The position numbers were made by a program, and so were the translations under genes. The notes beneath the pieces were generated by a model, which was not told the DNA's origin, did no database searches, and saw only the letters and a program-made list of their open reading frames with translations. Shown in pieces: positions 7,323-14,254 of a DNA stretch of 17,894 bases. Every line of letters starts with the position of its first letter. The stretch's first letter is position 1. Source of the DNA: an uncultured Eubacteriales bacterium (GTDB lineage: Bacteria > Bacillota > Clostridia > Oscillospirales > CAG-272); assembly GCA_900321265.1 (NCBI GenBank), contig ONVJ01000067.1:1-17894 (forward strand), written 5' to 3'.

Positions 7323-7355
7323 GCCGGCCGGAGGGCGGTCACGCCCTCCGCCGGC
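7323..7355 (+). other. Strong intercistronic hairpin between the pilin gene and cpaB
   Basis: GCCGG (7323-7327) and CGGAGGGCG (7329-7337) pair with CGCCCTCCG (7342-7350) and CCGGC (7351-7355). That is 14 pairs with one bulged C and a 4 nt loop. No T-run follows, so it is not a standard terminator. It is likely to protect the 3' end of the pilin mRNA, or to cause partial termination or processing. Confidence 0.75.
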
Positions 7356-7388
7356 GGAAGAGCAGTATTTAAATCGGTATTTTATCAT

Positions 7389-8222
7389 ATGAAAAACAGA
7401 ACAGTAATCGGAATTATCTGCATAGCGGCCTCCCTGATCATCGCCTTTGCCGTCCTCCCGGCGGTCTCGGGCAGAATGAACGGCACCGTCTCTGTCCTGC
7501 GTCTGCGCCGGGACGTCCCCGCGGGAAGCATTCTGACCCGGGATGATCTCGAGCAGATCAGCGTCGGGGCGCTGAATCTTCCGCAGGACGTCATCTCGGA
7601 TCTCTCACGGGCGGTAGGAAAATACGCTGCGGGACAGCTGTTCGCCGGCGATCTGCTGACCGGTGCGAAGCTGAGGGACCGCGCCGACGGTGCCGCTGAC
7701 AGGCTGTCGAGGCTTGAAGAAGGGGAAATGGCGGTGACGGTCGCGATCTCCTCCTTCGCTGCCGGCTTCTCGGGCCAGCTCAGCAACGGAGACCTGGTCA
7801 GGATATATGTCTCTGGAAGGGAAGGGACCTTCAGTCCGGAGGAGCTGTCATGCGTCAGGGTCATCACCACGGTGACGGGAGAAGCTGCGCTCAGAGACAG
7901 CGCCGGCGTGTCGGGACAGGACGGAATGAGCCTGCCCGCGTCGATCATGTTCGCCGTGAATCCCGAGCAGGCGGCAAAGCTCTTTGAATACTCCTCCTCG
8001 TCCTCTGTCTGCTGCGCCTTTCTCTGTCACGCGGATGACGAAAAAGCCGAGGGGTATCTTGCCGCTCAGCAGGAGTGGTTCGCGTCGCGCGACCGGTCAG
8101 AAGAGACCGGCGAGGGCGAGGAGCGGGATAATGCCGCAAGCGGCGTTATCGAAGACGCGGCCCGAATCATCGGGGGAGACCTTCCCGGCTACGGTCGGAG
8201 CGGCCAGGGTTCAGGAGAATGA
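7389..8222 (+). CDS. cpaB: Flp pilus assembly protein CpaB/RcpC (SAF domain)
   Basis: 277 residues. The N-terminal membrane anchor lies at about 5-25. A SAF domain (about 34-100) has the usual VPAGSILTRDDLE and YAAGQLFAGDLLT segments, followed by a domain with a CpaB-like GDLVRIYV core. CpaB/RcpC sits on the outer side of the cytoplasmic membrane and helps pilus assembly; in didermal bacteria it supports the secretin, which is absent here. The C-terminal 50 residues are acidic, Gly/Ser rich and probably disordered. No Shine-Dalgarno site is evident within 20 nt of the ATG, so translation may be weak, in keeping with a minor component downstream of the abundant pilin. Its TGA overlaps the AGGAGAATGA signal used by the next gene. 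Confidence 0.85.
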   Translation: MKNRTVIGIICIAASLIIAFAVLPAVSGRMNGTVSVLRLRRDVPAGSILTRDDLEQISVGALNLPQDVISDLSRAVGKYAAGQLFAGDLLTGAKLRDRADGAADRLSRLEEGEMAVTVAISSFAAGFSGQLSNGDLVRIYVSGREGTFSPEELSCVRVITTVTGEAALRDSAGVSGQDGMSLPASIMFAVNPEQAAKLFEYSSSSSVCCAFLCHADDEKAEGYLAAQQEWFASRDRSEETGEGEERDNAASGVIEDAARIIGGDLPGYGRSGQGSGE

Positions 8223-8226
8223 AGCG

Positions 8227-9087
8227 GTGAGCCGGACAAAAAAAGAAAAAAAACCAGAAAAAGCAGCGGCACACGCGGCCGGCAGTAACAGAAAAGATAA
8301 GAAAGAGCATGCTCCCGATCCCGGCAGGGAGCGGCGTGTGCCGCTGAGGCGCATCTCGGTCTGGGGACCGCCATGCAGCGGTAAAACGACGCTTGCGGTC
8401 GAGCTGGCAAAAGAGATATCCTCCGCACCGGATATCCAGGTGATCCTGCTCTTCGCCGACCGCTCGGTCCCCGTCCTTCCGGTGCTCTTTCCGCGCGCGG
8501 ACGAGCGGGAGCTTCCGTCTCTCGGCGCCGCGCTGTCATCGATCGACATGGATGTCTCAGACGTCATGTCCTCCGCCGCCGTCTGCTCAGAGCGCGCCAA
8601 TCTGCTCTTTCTGGGCTACGGGACAGGGGAAAACGCTTTCTCGTATCCCGAGATCGGGGAGGGAAGGGCAAAGGCTTTTCTTGACCTTCTGGGAAGTATC
8701 TGCGACTGCCTGATAATCGACTGTCCCTCTCTCTTTCAGGGGGATCCGCTCTCCTCCGCAGCGATGAAGAGCGCCGACGCCGTCGTCAGGATATATACTC
8801 CCGAGATGCGGTCCTTCTGCTTTTTTGAGTCGCAGTCTCCGATCACTGCCGACGGCGAATGGAGGACCGACAGACATGTCCGCGTCCTGAACTCTGTTTC
8901 GAGGGACATATTTTTTCCCGTTGAGGAATCGCGCAGGAACATGAAGGAATGCGCGGCCGAGCTGCCCTATTCGGGGCGGATAAAACAGTTCGCAAGCGAC
9001 GGGAGGCTCCTGTCCTGCCGTCCCGAGCGGAAATACCGCGGCGCCATCGGGAAGCTTGCGCGTTTACTGACCGAATCGCCCGAATGA
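8227..9087 (+). CDS. TadZ/CpaE-like P-loop ATPase of the Tad locus
   Basis: 286 residues. A charged N-terminal tail (1-42, Lys/Glu rich) precedes the Walker A GPPCSGKTT (47-55, Lys53). The Walker B region is CLIIDCP (161-167, Asp165). Position between cpaB and cpaF, and the ParA/MinD-like layout, point to TadZ/CpaE, which places the pilus machine at its cell site. It lacks the receiver-like domain of CpaE, and its P-loop is a plain GxxxxGKT rather than the deviant KGGxGKT of ParA. The open frame continues upstream to 7984, but that overlaps cpaB. I chose GTG at 8227, which has AGGAG 9 nt upstream and starts 4 nt after the cpaB stop. Confidence 0.75.
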   Translation: MSRTKKEKKPEKAAAHAAGSNRKDKKEHAPDPGRERRVPLRRISVWGPPCSGKTTLAVELAKEISSAPDIQVILLFADRSVPVLPVLFPRADERELPSLGAALSSIDMDVSDVMSSAAVCSERANLLFLGYGTGENAFSYPEIGEGRAKAFLDLLGSICDCLIIDCPSLFQGDPLSSAAMKSADAVVRIYTPEMRSFCFFESQSPITADGEWRTDRHVRVLNSVSRDIFFPVEESRRNMKECAAELPYSGRIKQFASDGRLLSCRPERKYRGAIGKLARLLTESPE

Positions 9088-9115
9088 ATCATCCGGCAGA
9101 CTGGAGTTGAGCAAG

Positions 9116-10438
9116 ATGATAAATCCCGCTACGTGCGGACCCGAATTCGAGGCCCTGCTGGGCAGAGTTCAGGAATATATTTCAAAAAACTGCGCGGGAC
9201 TGCTCTCCGAGGGGATGTCCGCCGGAAAGCCTGAGGGAGGATCGGCCGAGCTTCTGCGCGCCTATGTCGACCAGTATCTGCGGCAGAACGGTTCGGTGAT
9301 CGCGGGCGTGACACGGGCCGAGCTCGTTTCAAGGATCTGCGGCGAGATGGCGGGTTACAGTATCCTGACCGACTATCTCTCCTCCGACGATCTTGAGGAG
9401 ATAAACATAAACGGCTGGGACGACATAGCCCTGACGCTCCGCGACGGAAGGATAATCAAGGCTCCCGAGCGTTTCTTTTCCCCCGGACACGCCGAGGATA
9501 TCGTAAAGCGTCTTCTGAGGCACTCGGGCATGATTCTCGATTCGTCGATGCCGATGAGTCAGGGGCATCTGCCCGGCAACAACCGTATCACCGCGCTGAA
9601 ACCGCCTCTGATCGATCCGGACAGGGGGGTGGCGGTGTCGATCAGGCTGCTTCACAACAGCGATATCGACATCCGGAGGATAGTATCGGGAGGAATGGCC
9701 TCGCCCGAGATGGCGGCCTTCCTCAGGATGCTCTGCCGGTTCGGGGTATCCTTCGTCATCGCCGGGGCGACTTCATCCGGGAAGACGACGCTGCTGAACG
9801 CGGTTCTGTCGGACATGCCCGACGGAAAGCGCATCTTTACCATTGAATCCGGCGCGAGAGAGCTGTCGCTGCTCAGAAGGGACGCCTCAGGCAGGGTGAC
9901 TAACAACGTCGTTCACACCATCTCCCGGCCTTCCGACAACGAACGGCAGGACATAAAGCAGGAGGATCTGGTGGTCGCGTCTCTGAGATACGATCCCGAC
10001 ATCGTATGCGTCGGCGAGATGCGGGACGTCGAGGCCTATGCCGCGGTCGAGGCGGCGATGACGGGGCATACCGTCGTGTCGACAGTCCATTCGGGGGCGG
10101 GCGAGAGCGCGCACATGCGGATAGCGCTTCTCTGTCAGAAAAAGTTCCCGATCGAGTTTTCCACATCGATGCTGCAGGTATCAAAGGCCTTCCCCGTGGT
10201 CGTCTACTGCGGAAAGCAGGAGGAAGGAATGAGGAGGATCATCGATATCACCGAATGCGTCTCGGATTACTCCGACGGTAGCCGGAAATACCGGCGGCTC
10301 TTCGGATACGAGACGGGCTGGAACGGCGAAAAGGGACGGTTCGTCGTCGGCGAGCCGATCTCCGCGGGGCTGAAGAAGAGGCTGGCCGAGCACGGGGCCC
10401 CCGGCGGGATGCTGGCAAGATTCAACTTCGCCGACTGA
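9116..10438 (+). CDS. cpaF: CpaF/TadA secretion ATPase (pilus assembly motor)
   Basis: 440 residues. VirB11/GspE superfamily: an N-terminal domain to about 190 with YLSSDDLEEININ and the GNNRITA stretch, then Walker A GATSSGKT (217-224, Lys223), a Walker B-type DIVCVGE (295-301, Glu301) and the His-box residues H318 and H325 (GHTVVSTVHSG). The hexamer drives pilin polymerisation from the cytoplasmic face together with TadB and TadC. I chose ATG at 9116 with GGAG 9 nt upstream; a TTG at 9107 is also in frame but has no ribosome site. Spacing to tadB is 16 nt, with GGGAG in the gap. Confidence 0.95.
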   Translation: MINPATCGPEFEALLGRVQEYISKNCAGLLSEGMSAGKPEGGSAELLRAYVDQYLRQNGSVIAGVTRAELVSRICGEMAGYSILTDYLSSDDLEEININGWDDIALTLRDGRIIKAPERFFSPGHAEDIVKRLLRHSGMILDSSMPMSQGHLPGNNRITALKPPLIDPDRGVAVSIRLLHNSDIDIRRIVSGGMASPEMAAFLRMLCRFGVSFVIAGATSSGKTTLLNAVLSDMPDGKRIFTIESGARELSLLRRDASGRVTNNVVHTISRPSDNERQDIKQEDLVVASLRYDPDIVCVGEMRDVEAYAAVEAAMTGHTVVSTVHSGAGESAHMRIALLCQKKFPIEFSTSMLQVSKAFPVVVYCGKQEEGMRRIIDITECVSDYSDGSRKYRRLFGYETGWNGEKGRFVVGEPISAGLKKRLAEHGAPGGMLARFNFAD

Positions 10439-10454
10439 AGGGAGCGGGAAAAAG

Positions 10455-11378
10455 ATGGTATATCTGATCTGCGCCATAGCCTTCGCATTCGCGTCGGCGG
10501 GGATCATCCTGCTGCTCGGTCTTACCCCAGAGAGGATCGCGCGGGACATATCCCGGCTGCTGGCGCCCGCGATGTCGCTCAGGGAGCGGGCTCTGACCGC
10601 CCAGAAGAGGCGGAAAAAATCGGTTCTGATAAAGGAAATAATACATATAGGCACCGCCCTCGACAGCGAGGGGAACCGCTCGGGCTTCGGGACCGCCTGC
10701 CTTGCGTCGATCATACTCATGATGAGCGGCGCGGTCCTCGCGGTCTTTCTCGGCAACCTCTGGCTGCTGCCGGTGTCGGTCGCGGCAGGCGCCGCGCTGC
10801 CCTTTCTGTTTGCCGTCGGCAGTATCGAAGCATACGACAGACGGATGGACACAGAGCTTGAGACCGCACTGTCGATCATTACCTCGACCTATATCAGGAC
10901 CGAGGATATCGTCGGATCGGTCTCGGCGAACCTGCCGAATATCCGGCCTCCGGTCAGCGGGATGTTCGGAAAATTCGTCGCGAGGGCGTCGCTGGTGTCG
11001 TCGGACATACCGGGATGTCTAAGATCGCTTAAGGATGGATCTGAGAACAGAGTCTTCAAGGAATGGTGCGACACTCTCATAGCCTGTCAGGAGGATTCGT
11101 CGAACCGCTTCGTCCTGATGCCGATCGTGACCAAGCTGACCGAGATCAGGCTGGTAAACAGCGAGATGAACACCGTTATCGCCGGCTGCCGGAGGGAATA
11201 CTGGTCGATGGTGATGATCCTTATCGGGAACATACCGCTTCTGAGGATGATAAACAAAGACTGGTTCGGCATCCTCTTCACCACGCTGCCCGGGAAGCTC
11301 ACGGTCGCCTTCTGCGCCGCCGTGATCGTCGTCACGTCCTTTTTGATGATAAAGATAACGAAACCGATCAGATACTGA
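10455..11378 (+). CDS. tadB: TadB-like inner-membrane platform protein (GspF family)
   Basis: 307 residues. Predicted membrane segments are at about 4-23, 80-99, 102-121, 250-268 and 283-300, with a cytoplasmic basic linker (30-70) and a large helical loop (130-245) holding the GspF-like repeat. Sequence identity to TadB is weak by eye; the assignment rests on size, topology and its place between cpaF and a second similar protein. It would form the platform on which CpaF acts. No separate promoter is visible. Confidence 0.82.
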   Translation: MVYLICAIAFAFASAGIILLLGLTPERIARDISRLLAPAMSLRERALTAQKRRKKSVLIKEIIHIGTALDSEGNRSGFGTACLASIILMMSGAVLAVFLGNLWLLPVSVAAGAALPFLFAVGSIEAYDRRMDTELETALSIITSTYIRTEDIVGSVSANLPNIRPPVSGMFGKFVARASLVSSDIPGCLRSLKDGSENRVFKEWCDTLIACQEDSSNRFVLMPIVTKLTEIRLVNSEMNTVIAGCRREYWSMVMILIGNIPLLRMINKDWFGILFTTLPGKLTVAFCAAVIVVTSFLMIKITKPIRY

Positions 11379-11428
11379 GCGCGTCGCTGGACGGCCCGTG
11401 TCAGTCGGGTTTTCAGCTGCAACCGCGG

Positions 11429-11455
11429 CTGCCGCATTTTCGCGGCAGAAGGGAG
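11429..11455 (+). promoter_or_regulatory. Hairpin abutting the tadC ribosome site
   Basis: CTGCCGC (11429-11435) pairs perfectly with GCGGCAG (11442-11448) around ATTTTC. AAGGGAG (11449-11455) follows at once and serves the TTG start at 11462. The stem may slow or expose ribosome binding, setting the TadB to TadC ratio. Confidence 0.5.
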
Positions 11456-11461
11456 ATCGAT

Positions 11462-12364
11462 TTGGAGACACTGCTTATATTCGGAATCGCGCTGACCGCG
11501 CTGCTGTTCGGGATCGGGGTCATGATTATCCTGTTCGATATCTACAGAGTCCCGACATTTCTGACCTCTGCAGCGCTCTCTGCTTCTGTTCACAGGGCAA
11601 GAAGGAAGCGGAACGCGGGAAGTCGCTTCGACCGGGCGATGGAATCGCTTGCCGGTTATATTTCGGGGAAGATCAGACTCAACGGATCGGTAAAGCAGAA
11701 GCTTGAGGGGGACCTTTCATGCGCGGGAATGAAGATCACTCCCGAGATGCATGTCGCCAACTGCATCCTCAAGGCATCGATCGCCGCCGCGGTAACTCTT
11801 CCTCCCGTCTTTATCTTCACTCCGGCTCTCATTCTGTCGCCGCTTGCCGCGCTCGCCGTCTTCTCGTCGGAGTATTCAGCTCCTTCGAAGAAGATCGAGG
11901 CGCACCGGGAAGCCATCGAGTACGAGCTGCCCTTGCTGGTGTCGAGGATCTCGAACACGCTTGAGAGCGGCAGAAGCCGGGACGTGCTCTATATACTCAA
12001 TTCATACCGCAGGAACGCCGGCCCCGACCTCGCCGCCGAGCTCGCGGTGACGGTCGCCGACATGCAGTCGGGAAACGCGAGGGCTGCGCTTACGAGGCTT
12101 GAGTCGAGGGTGGGCAGCAGTCTGCTATCCGACGTGTCACGGGGACTGATCGCCGTCATGGACGGGAACGACCCGGTGGGCTACTGGGCCTCTCTGTCAG
12201 CCAGGCTGACCGACAATCAGCGGCAGATCCTGCAAAGAAAGGCGAACAGGGTGCCCGGAAAGATCAACCGGCTGTCATTCTGTCTGCTCGCCTGTGTAAT
12301 GATCCTTTATCTTGTCGTGATCGGCACCGAGATCGTGCAGTCGTTCGGGGTGATCTTCGGATGA
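11462..12364 (+). CDS. tadC: TadC-like inner-membrane platform protein (GspF family)
   Basis: 300 residues from a TTG start. N-terminal hydrophobic segment 4-25, a central hydrophobic pair at about 105-140, and a C-terminal segment at about 272-290; the intervening helical region has the PLLVSRISNTLESG stretch seen in TadC proteins. It pairs with TadB in the platform. The open frame extends upstream to 11063, but that lies inside tadB in another frame and reads as low-complexity charged sequence. The TTG at 11462 has AAGGGAG 6 nt upstream, so I place the start there. Its TGA overlaps the next ATG (ATGA). Confidence 0.82.
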   Translation: METLLIFGIALTALLFGIGVMIILFDIYRVPTFLTSAALSASVHRARRKRNAGSRFDRAMESLAGYISGKIRLNGSVKQKLEGDLSCAGMKITPEMHVANCILKASIAAAVTLPPVFIFTPALILSPLAALAVFSSEYSAPSKKIEAHREAIEYELPLLVSRISNTLESGRSRDVLYILNSYRRNAGPDLAAELAVTVADMQSGNARAALTRLESRVGSSLLSDVSRGLIAVMDGNDPVGYWASLSARLTDNQRQILQRKANRVPGKINRLSFCLLACVMILYLVVIGTEIVQSFGVIFG

Positions 12365-12819
12365 AAAAACAACTTTCAGTGAAAGAACGCGAAAAAATGC
12401 GCCGCCGGGCTTCGGAAAGCGGCGAAATGGCATACGTCGGGACATTCGTCTCGGCTTTTGCGATAATGATATTTGCGGCTTTCGCCATCAACGTCTTTTC
12501 CTTTTTCAGGCTCCACCGCGATCTTGAATATCTCACCGAGCAGGCGGTCGAGTATGCCGCTGCGGATGGAGGTACATACAGCCTCGACGCGAGGATAAAC
12601 GAGCTCTGCGACGAGCTCGGACTCTCGGCAGGAAGCCTCGAAGTTAGCTTCGAGGGAAGCGGCTTTATCGCCGGTCTCGACGGAAAGGTCCAGTACGGCG
12701 ACGTCATAAAGATCAGCGTCAGCTACGCGACCGAACTGCGTGCGACCGGCCTTCTGTCTGTCCCGGTGACCGTGAACTGCAGCGCGTCGGGACTGTCTGA
12801 AAAATACTGGAAAAGATGA
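12361..12819 (+). CDS. TadE/DUF4320-like single-span pseudopilin candidate
   Basis: 152 residues. A basic leader (1-20) ends in SESG, followed by EMAYVGTFV and a hydrophobic helix (28-49), then an extracellular-side domain with alternating beta-like segments. The GEMAYVG segment resembles GEAYIG in the pilin at 7044, suggesting processing by the same peptidase (inference). TadE and DUF4320-type proteins are minor pseudopilins encoded at the end of tad loci. Its start overlaps the tadC stop as ATGA and its stop overlaps the next start in the same way, so all three are probably translationally coupled. Confidence 0.65.
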   Translation: MKKQLSVKEREKMRRRASESGEMAYVGTFVSAFAIMIFAAFAINVFSFFRLHRDLEYLTEQAVEYAAADGGTYSLDARINELCDELGLSAGSLEVSFEGSGFIAGLDGKVQYGDVIKISVSYATELRATGLLSVPVTVNCSASGLSEKYWKR

Positions 12820-13316
12820 AGAAGGTTAAGCGGAAGGGGCCAAACACGCGCGGCGGATCGGAGTCGGGGTCGGGCAGCGTAAGGACCGCGGTCGTCATAC
12901 TGATCCTCGCCGCGCTGCTCTCGGTCGCGCTCTTCTACGGCGGGATGATGACGGCGGCAAGAAGGACCGAAAAAAGGATGCGTACGGTGCTTGACGCCTG
13001 CCTCATGCGGGAGTCGCTGGCGGCATACGGGGCGCTCGAAGACGGCCGCGACCGCGGAGCGACGGCCGACGCGGAGTTCTTTTCCGAAGCCTTTTCGGAA
13101 CAGTTCCCCGGCTTTTCAAAGGGTGCCGACGGCATATACAGATGTTCGGGAGGCTGGGGGATGACCGAGCCGGTCCTGTCGGCTCCGGACGGGGAACATC
13201 TGAGGCTCGCGGCCGATTACACCCTTGTTTTTCCGGTCGAATTTGCCGGATCGACGCTGTTTGAGGCAAGGATACCTATGCGTTCCGAGAGCAGGTATCT
13301 GTCAAAATATGAATAA
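12816..13316 (+). CDS. TadE/TadF-like single-span membrane protein
   Basis: 166 residues. A basic, Gly/Ser-rich leader ends in SGSGS, followed by VRTAVVILILAALLSVALF, a single hydrophobic helix (22-42), then a helical linker and an extracytoplasmic domain of about 120 residues with two Cys (39 residues after the helix region and near RCSGG). The layout matches TadE/TadF pseudopilins, but I do not recognise a specific family from the sequence. It overlaps the previous gene by 4 nt (ATGA) and is the last gene of the tad operon, ending 34 nt before a terminator hairpin. Confidence 0.6.
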   Translation: MKKVKRKGPNTRGGSESGSGSVRTAVVILILAALLSVALFYGGMMTAARRTEKRMRTVLDACLMRESLAAYGALEDGRDRGATADAEFFSEAFSEQFPGFSKGADGIYRCSGGWGMTEPVLSAPDGEHLRLAADYTLVFPVEFAGSTLFEARIPMRSESRYLSKYE

Positions 13317-13319
13317 TAC

Positions 13320-13347
13320 TTGACTTTCGGCGGAAAATCGTTATAAT
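13320..13347 (+). promoter_or_regulatory. SigA-type promoter of the membrane protein-cysE-GDPD unit
   Basis: TTGACT (13320-13325), a 16 bp spacer, a perfect TATAAT (13342-13347). The predicted start falls near 13354, inside the left arm of the hairpin that ends the tad operon. Confidence 0.82.
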
Positions 13348-13350
13348 ATT

Positions 13351-13382
13351 AACTGTCTTATTATCAAGACAGTTTTTATTTA
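13351..13382 (+). terminator. Terminator of the tad operon, overlapping the next transcription start
   Basis: AACTGTCTT (13351-13359) and AAGACAGTT (13366-13374) form a perfect 9 bp stem around ATTATC, followed by TTTATTTA. Readthrough RNA from the tad operon carries the full stem. RNA started at the promoter just upstream lacks part of the left arm and so should escape. Confidence 0.75.
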
Positions 13383-13406
13383 TCACCGCGAAAGGCAAAA
13401 AACGCC

Positions 13407-14177
13407 GTGGCAAACTTTTTTGACGATCCCGACGATTATTCCTCCGAAGAACCCGCGGAGGCTCCCCGAAAGCATCCGGCTGTCCGGATACTCGGAGCGA
13501 CGGTCAAATATCTCTTCTGGGGATTGATCCTCTTCATAAACGTCCTGATACTCTGGCGGGTGTTCTCCTCGGGAGACCCGGCAGGGCTTAAGGTCGTGTC
13601 GGCGAACGACGCGCTGCGGGCCGCTTACGCCGACTATAACTCCCGCGAGCATGACAAGGACGATGTGGAATTTGCCGTCTACCAGCGCGAGAACGCCAGG
13701 ATGAACATTACCGACGAGGATCCCGACGAGGAGACCGGATACCTCGGTAACTACGGGTATTTCGGGATCACCGATCAGGTGCTCTTTCCCTACGCCGGAC
13801 AGGCTCAGATCACCTTCAGATACAACCTGTCGACTCTCGCCCACCTGAAGGAGGATTACGGCCTGGCGACCGATCCCGATCCCGCGTCCGACTGGTACGA
13901 GGTCACGCTGAGAGTCGTGATGAAGGACGGCAGCGAGAAGCGTCTGACGCCGACCGAGACCGTCAAGGACAAAAAGTCCAGATACCGTTACTATAAGATG
14001 ACCTTCGAGGGCATTCCCGAACTTGAAGAAGTGAGCGGGATCTACGCCGACATCTACTATCTCGGGGACGTCGACTATACCAAAAGGCCCTACGGGGATC
14101 TCTGTATCTACGACAGCGGATACGCCCTCCGCCCCTACAAGCTCGACAGGAAGGACCGGGCGGCTCTCGCCGGATGA
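13407..14177 (+). CDS. Unknown single-span membrane protein
   Basis: 256 residues; I do not recognise the family. An acidic, Pro-rich cytoplasmic tail (1-25) precedes one hydrophobic segment (34-52), so most of the protein, from about 55 on, should face outside. The outer part is rich in Asp, Glu and Tyr (for example DEDPDEETGYLGNYGYFG at 103-120), with beta-like stretches such as GQAQITFRYNLSTL and WYEVTLRVVMKDG. No Cys-rich, enzyme or repeat motif is visible. The start is GTG at 13407 with GAAAGG about 11 nt upstream. It is first in its unit, 77 nt before cysE; similar proteins seem widespread in uncultured Clostridia (from memory). Confidence 0.8.
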   Translation: MANFFDDPDDYSSEEPAEAPRKHPAVRILGATVKYLFWGLILFINVLILWRVFSSGDPAGLKVVSANDALRAAYADYNSREHDKDDVEFAVYQRENARMNITDEDPDEETGYLGNYGYFGITDQVLFPYAGQAQITFRYNLSTLAHLKEDYGLATDPDPASDWYEVTLRVVMKDGSEKRLTPTETVKDKKSRYRYYKMTFEGIPELEEVSGIYADIYYLGDVDYTKRPYGDLCIYDSGYALRPYKLDRKDRAALAG

Positions 14178-14189
14178 TCCTTCAGCCTT

Positions 14190-14241
14190 CTCCCGGTCCG
14201 GGAGTACAGAGTTCAAATAAGAAAACCGCGCAGAGACGCGG
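14190..14241 (+). other. Two small hairpins in the leader before cysE
   Basis: CTCCC (14190-14194) pairs with GGGAG (14200-14204), and CCGCG (14226-14230) pairs with CGCGG (14237-14241). The second ends against the GGCGGG that may act as the weak ribosome site of cysE. No T-run follows. The gap is too short for a T-box. Confidence 0.4.
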
Positions 14242-14254
14242 CGGGTAAATCATC

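Noticed and set aside
7984..8226. Upstream extension of the TadZ-like frame
   Set aside because: It overlaps the 3' part of cpaB in another frame and reads as Arg/Pro-rich sequence; GTG 8227 has AGGAG at proper spacing.
11063..11461. Upstream extension of the TadC frame to 433 codons
   Set aside because: It sits inside tadB in another frame and is a charged His/Asp/Arg-rich shadow; TTG 11462 with AAGGGAG gives a normal 300-residue TadC.
14178..14254. Cysteine T-box or other leader control before cysE
   Set aside because: Only 77 nt, with two small stems and no specifier, antiterminator or T-run.
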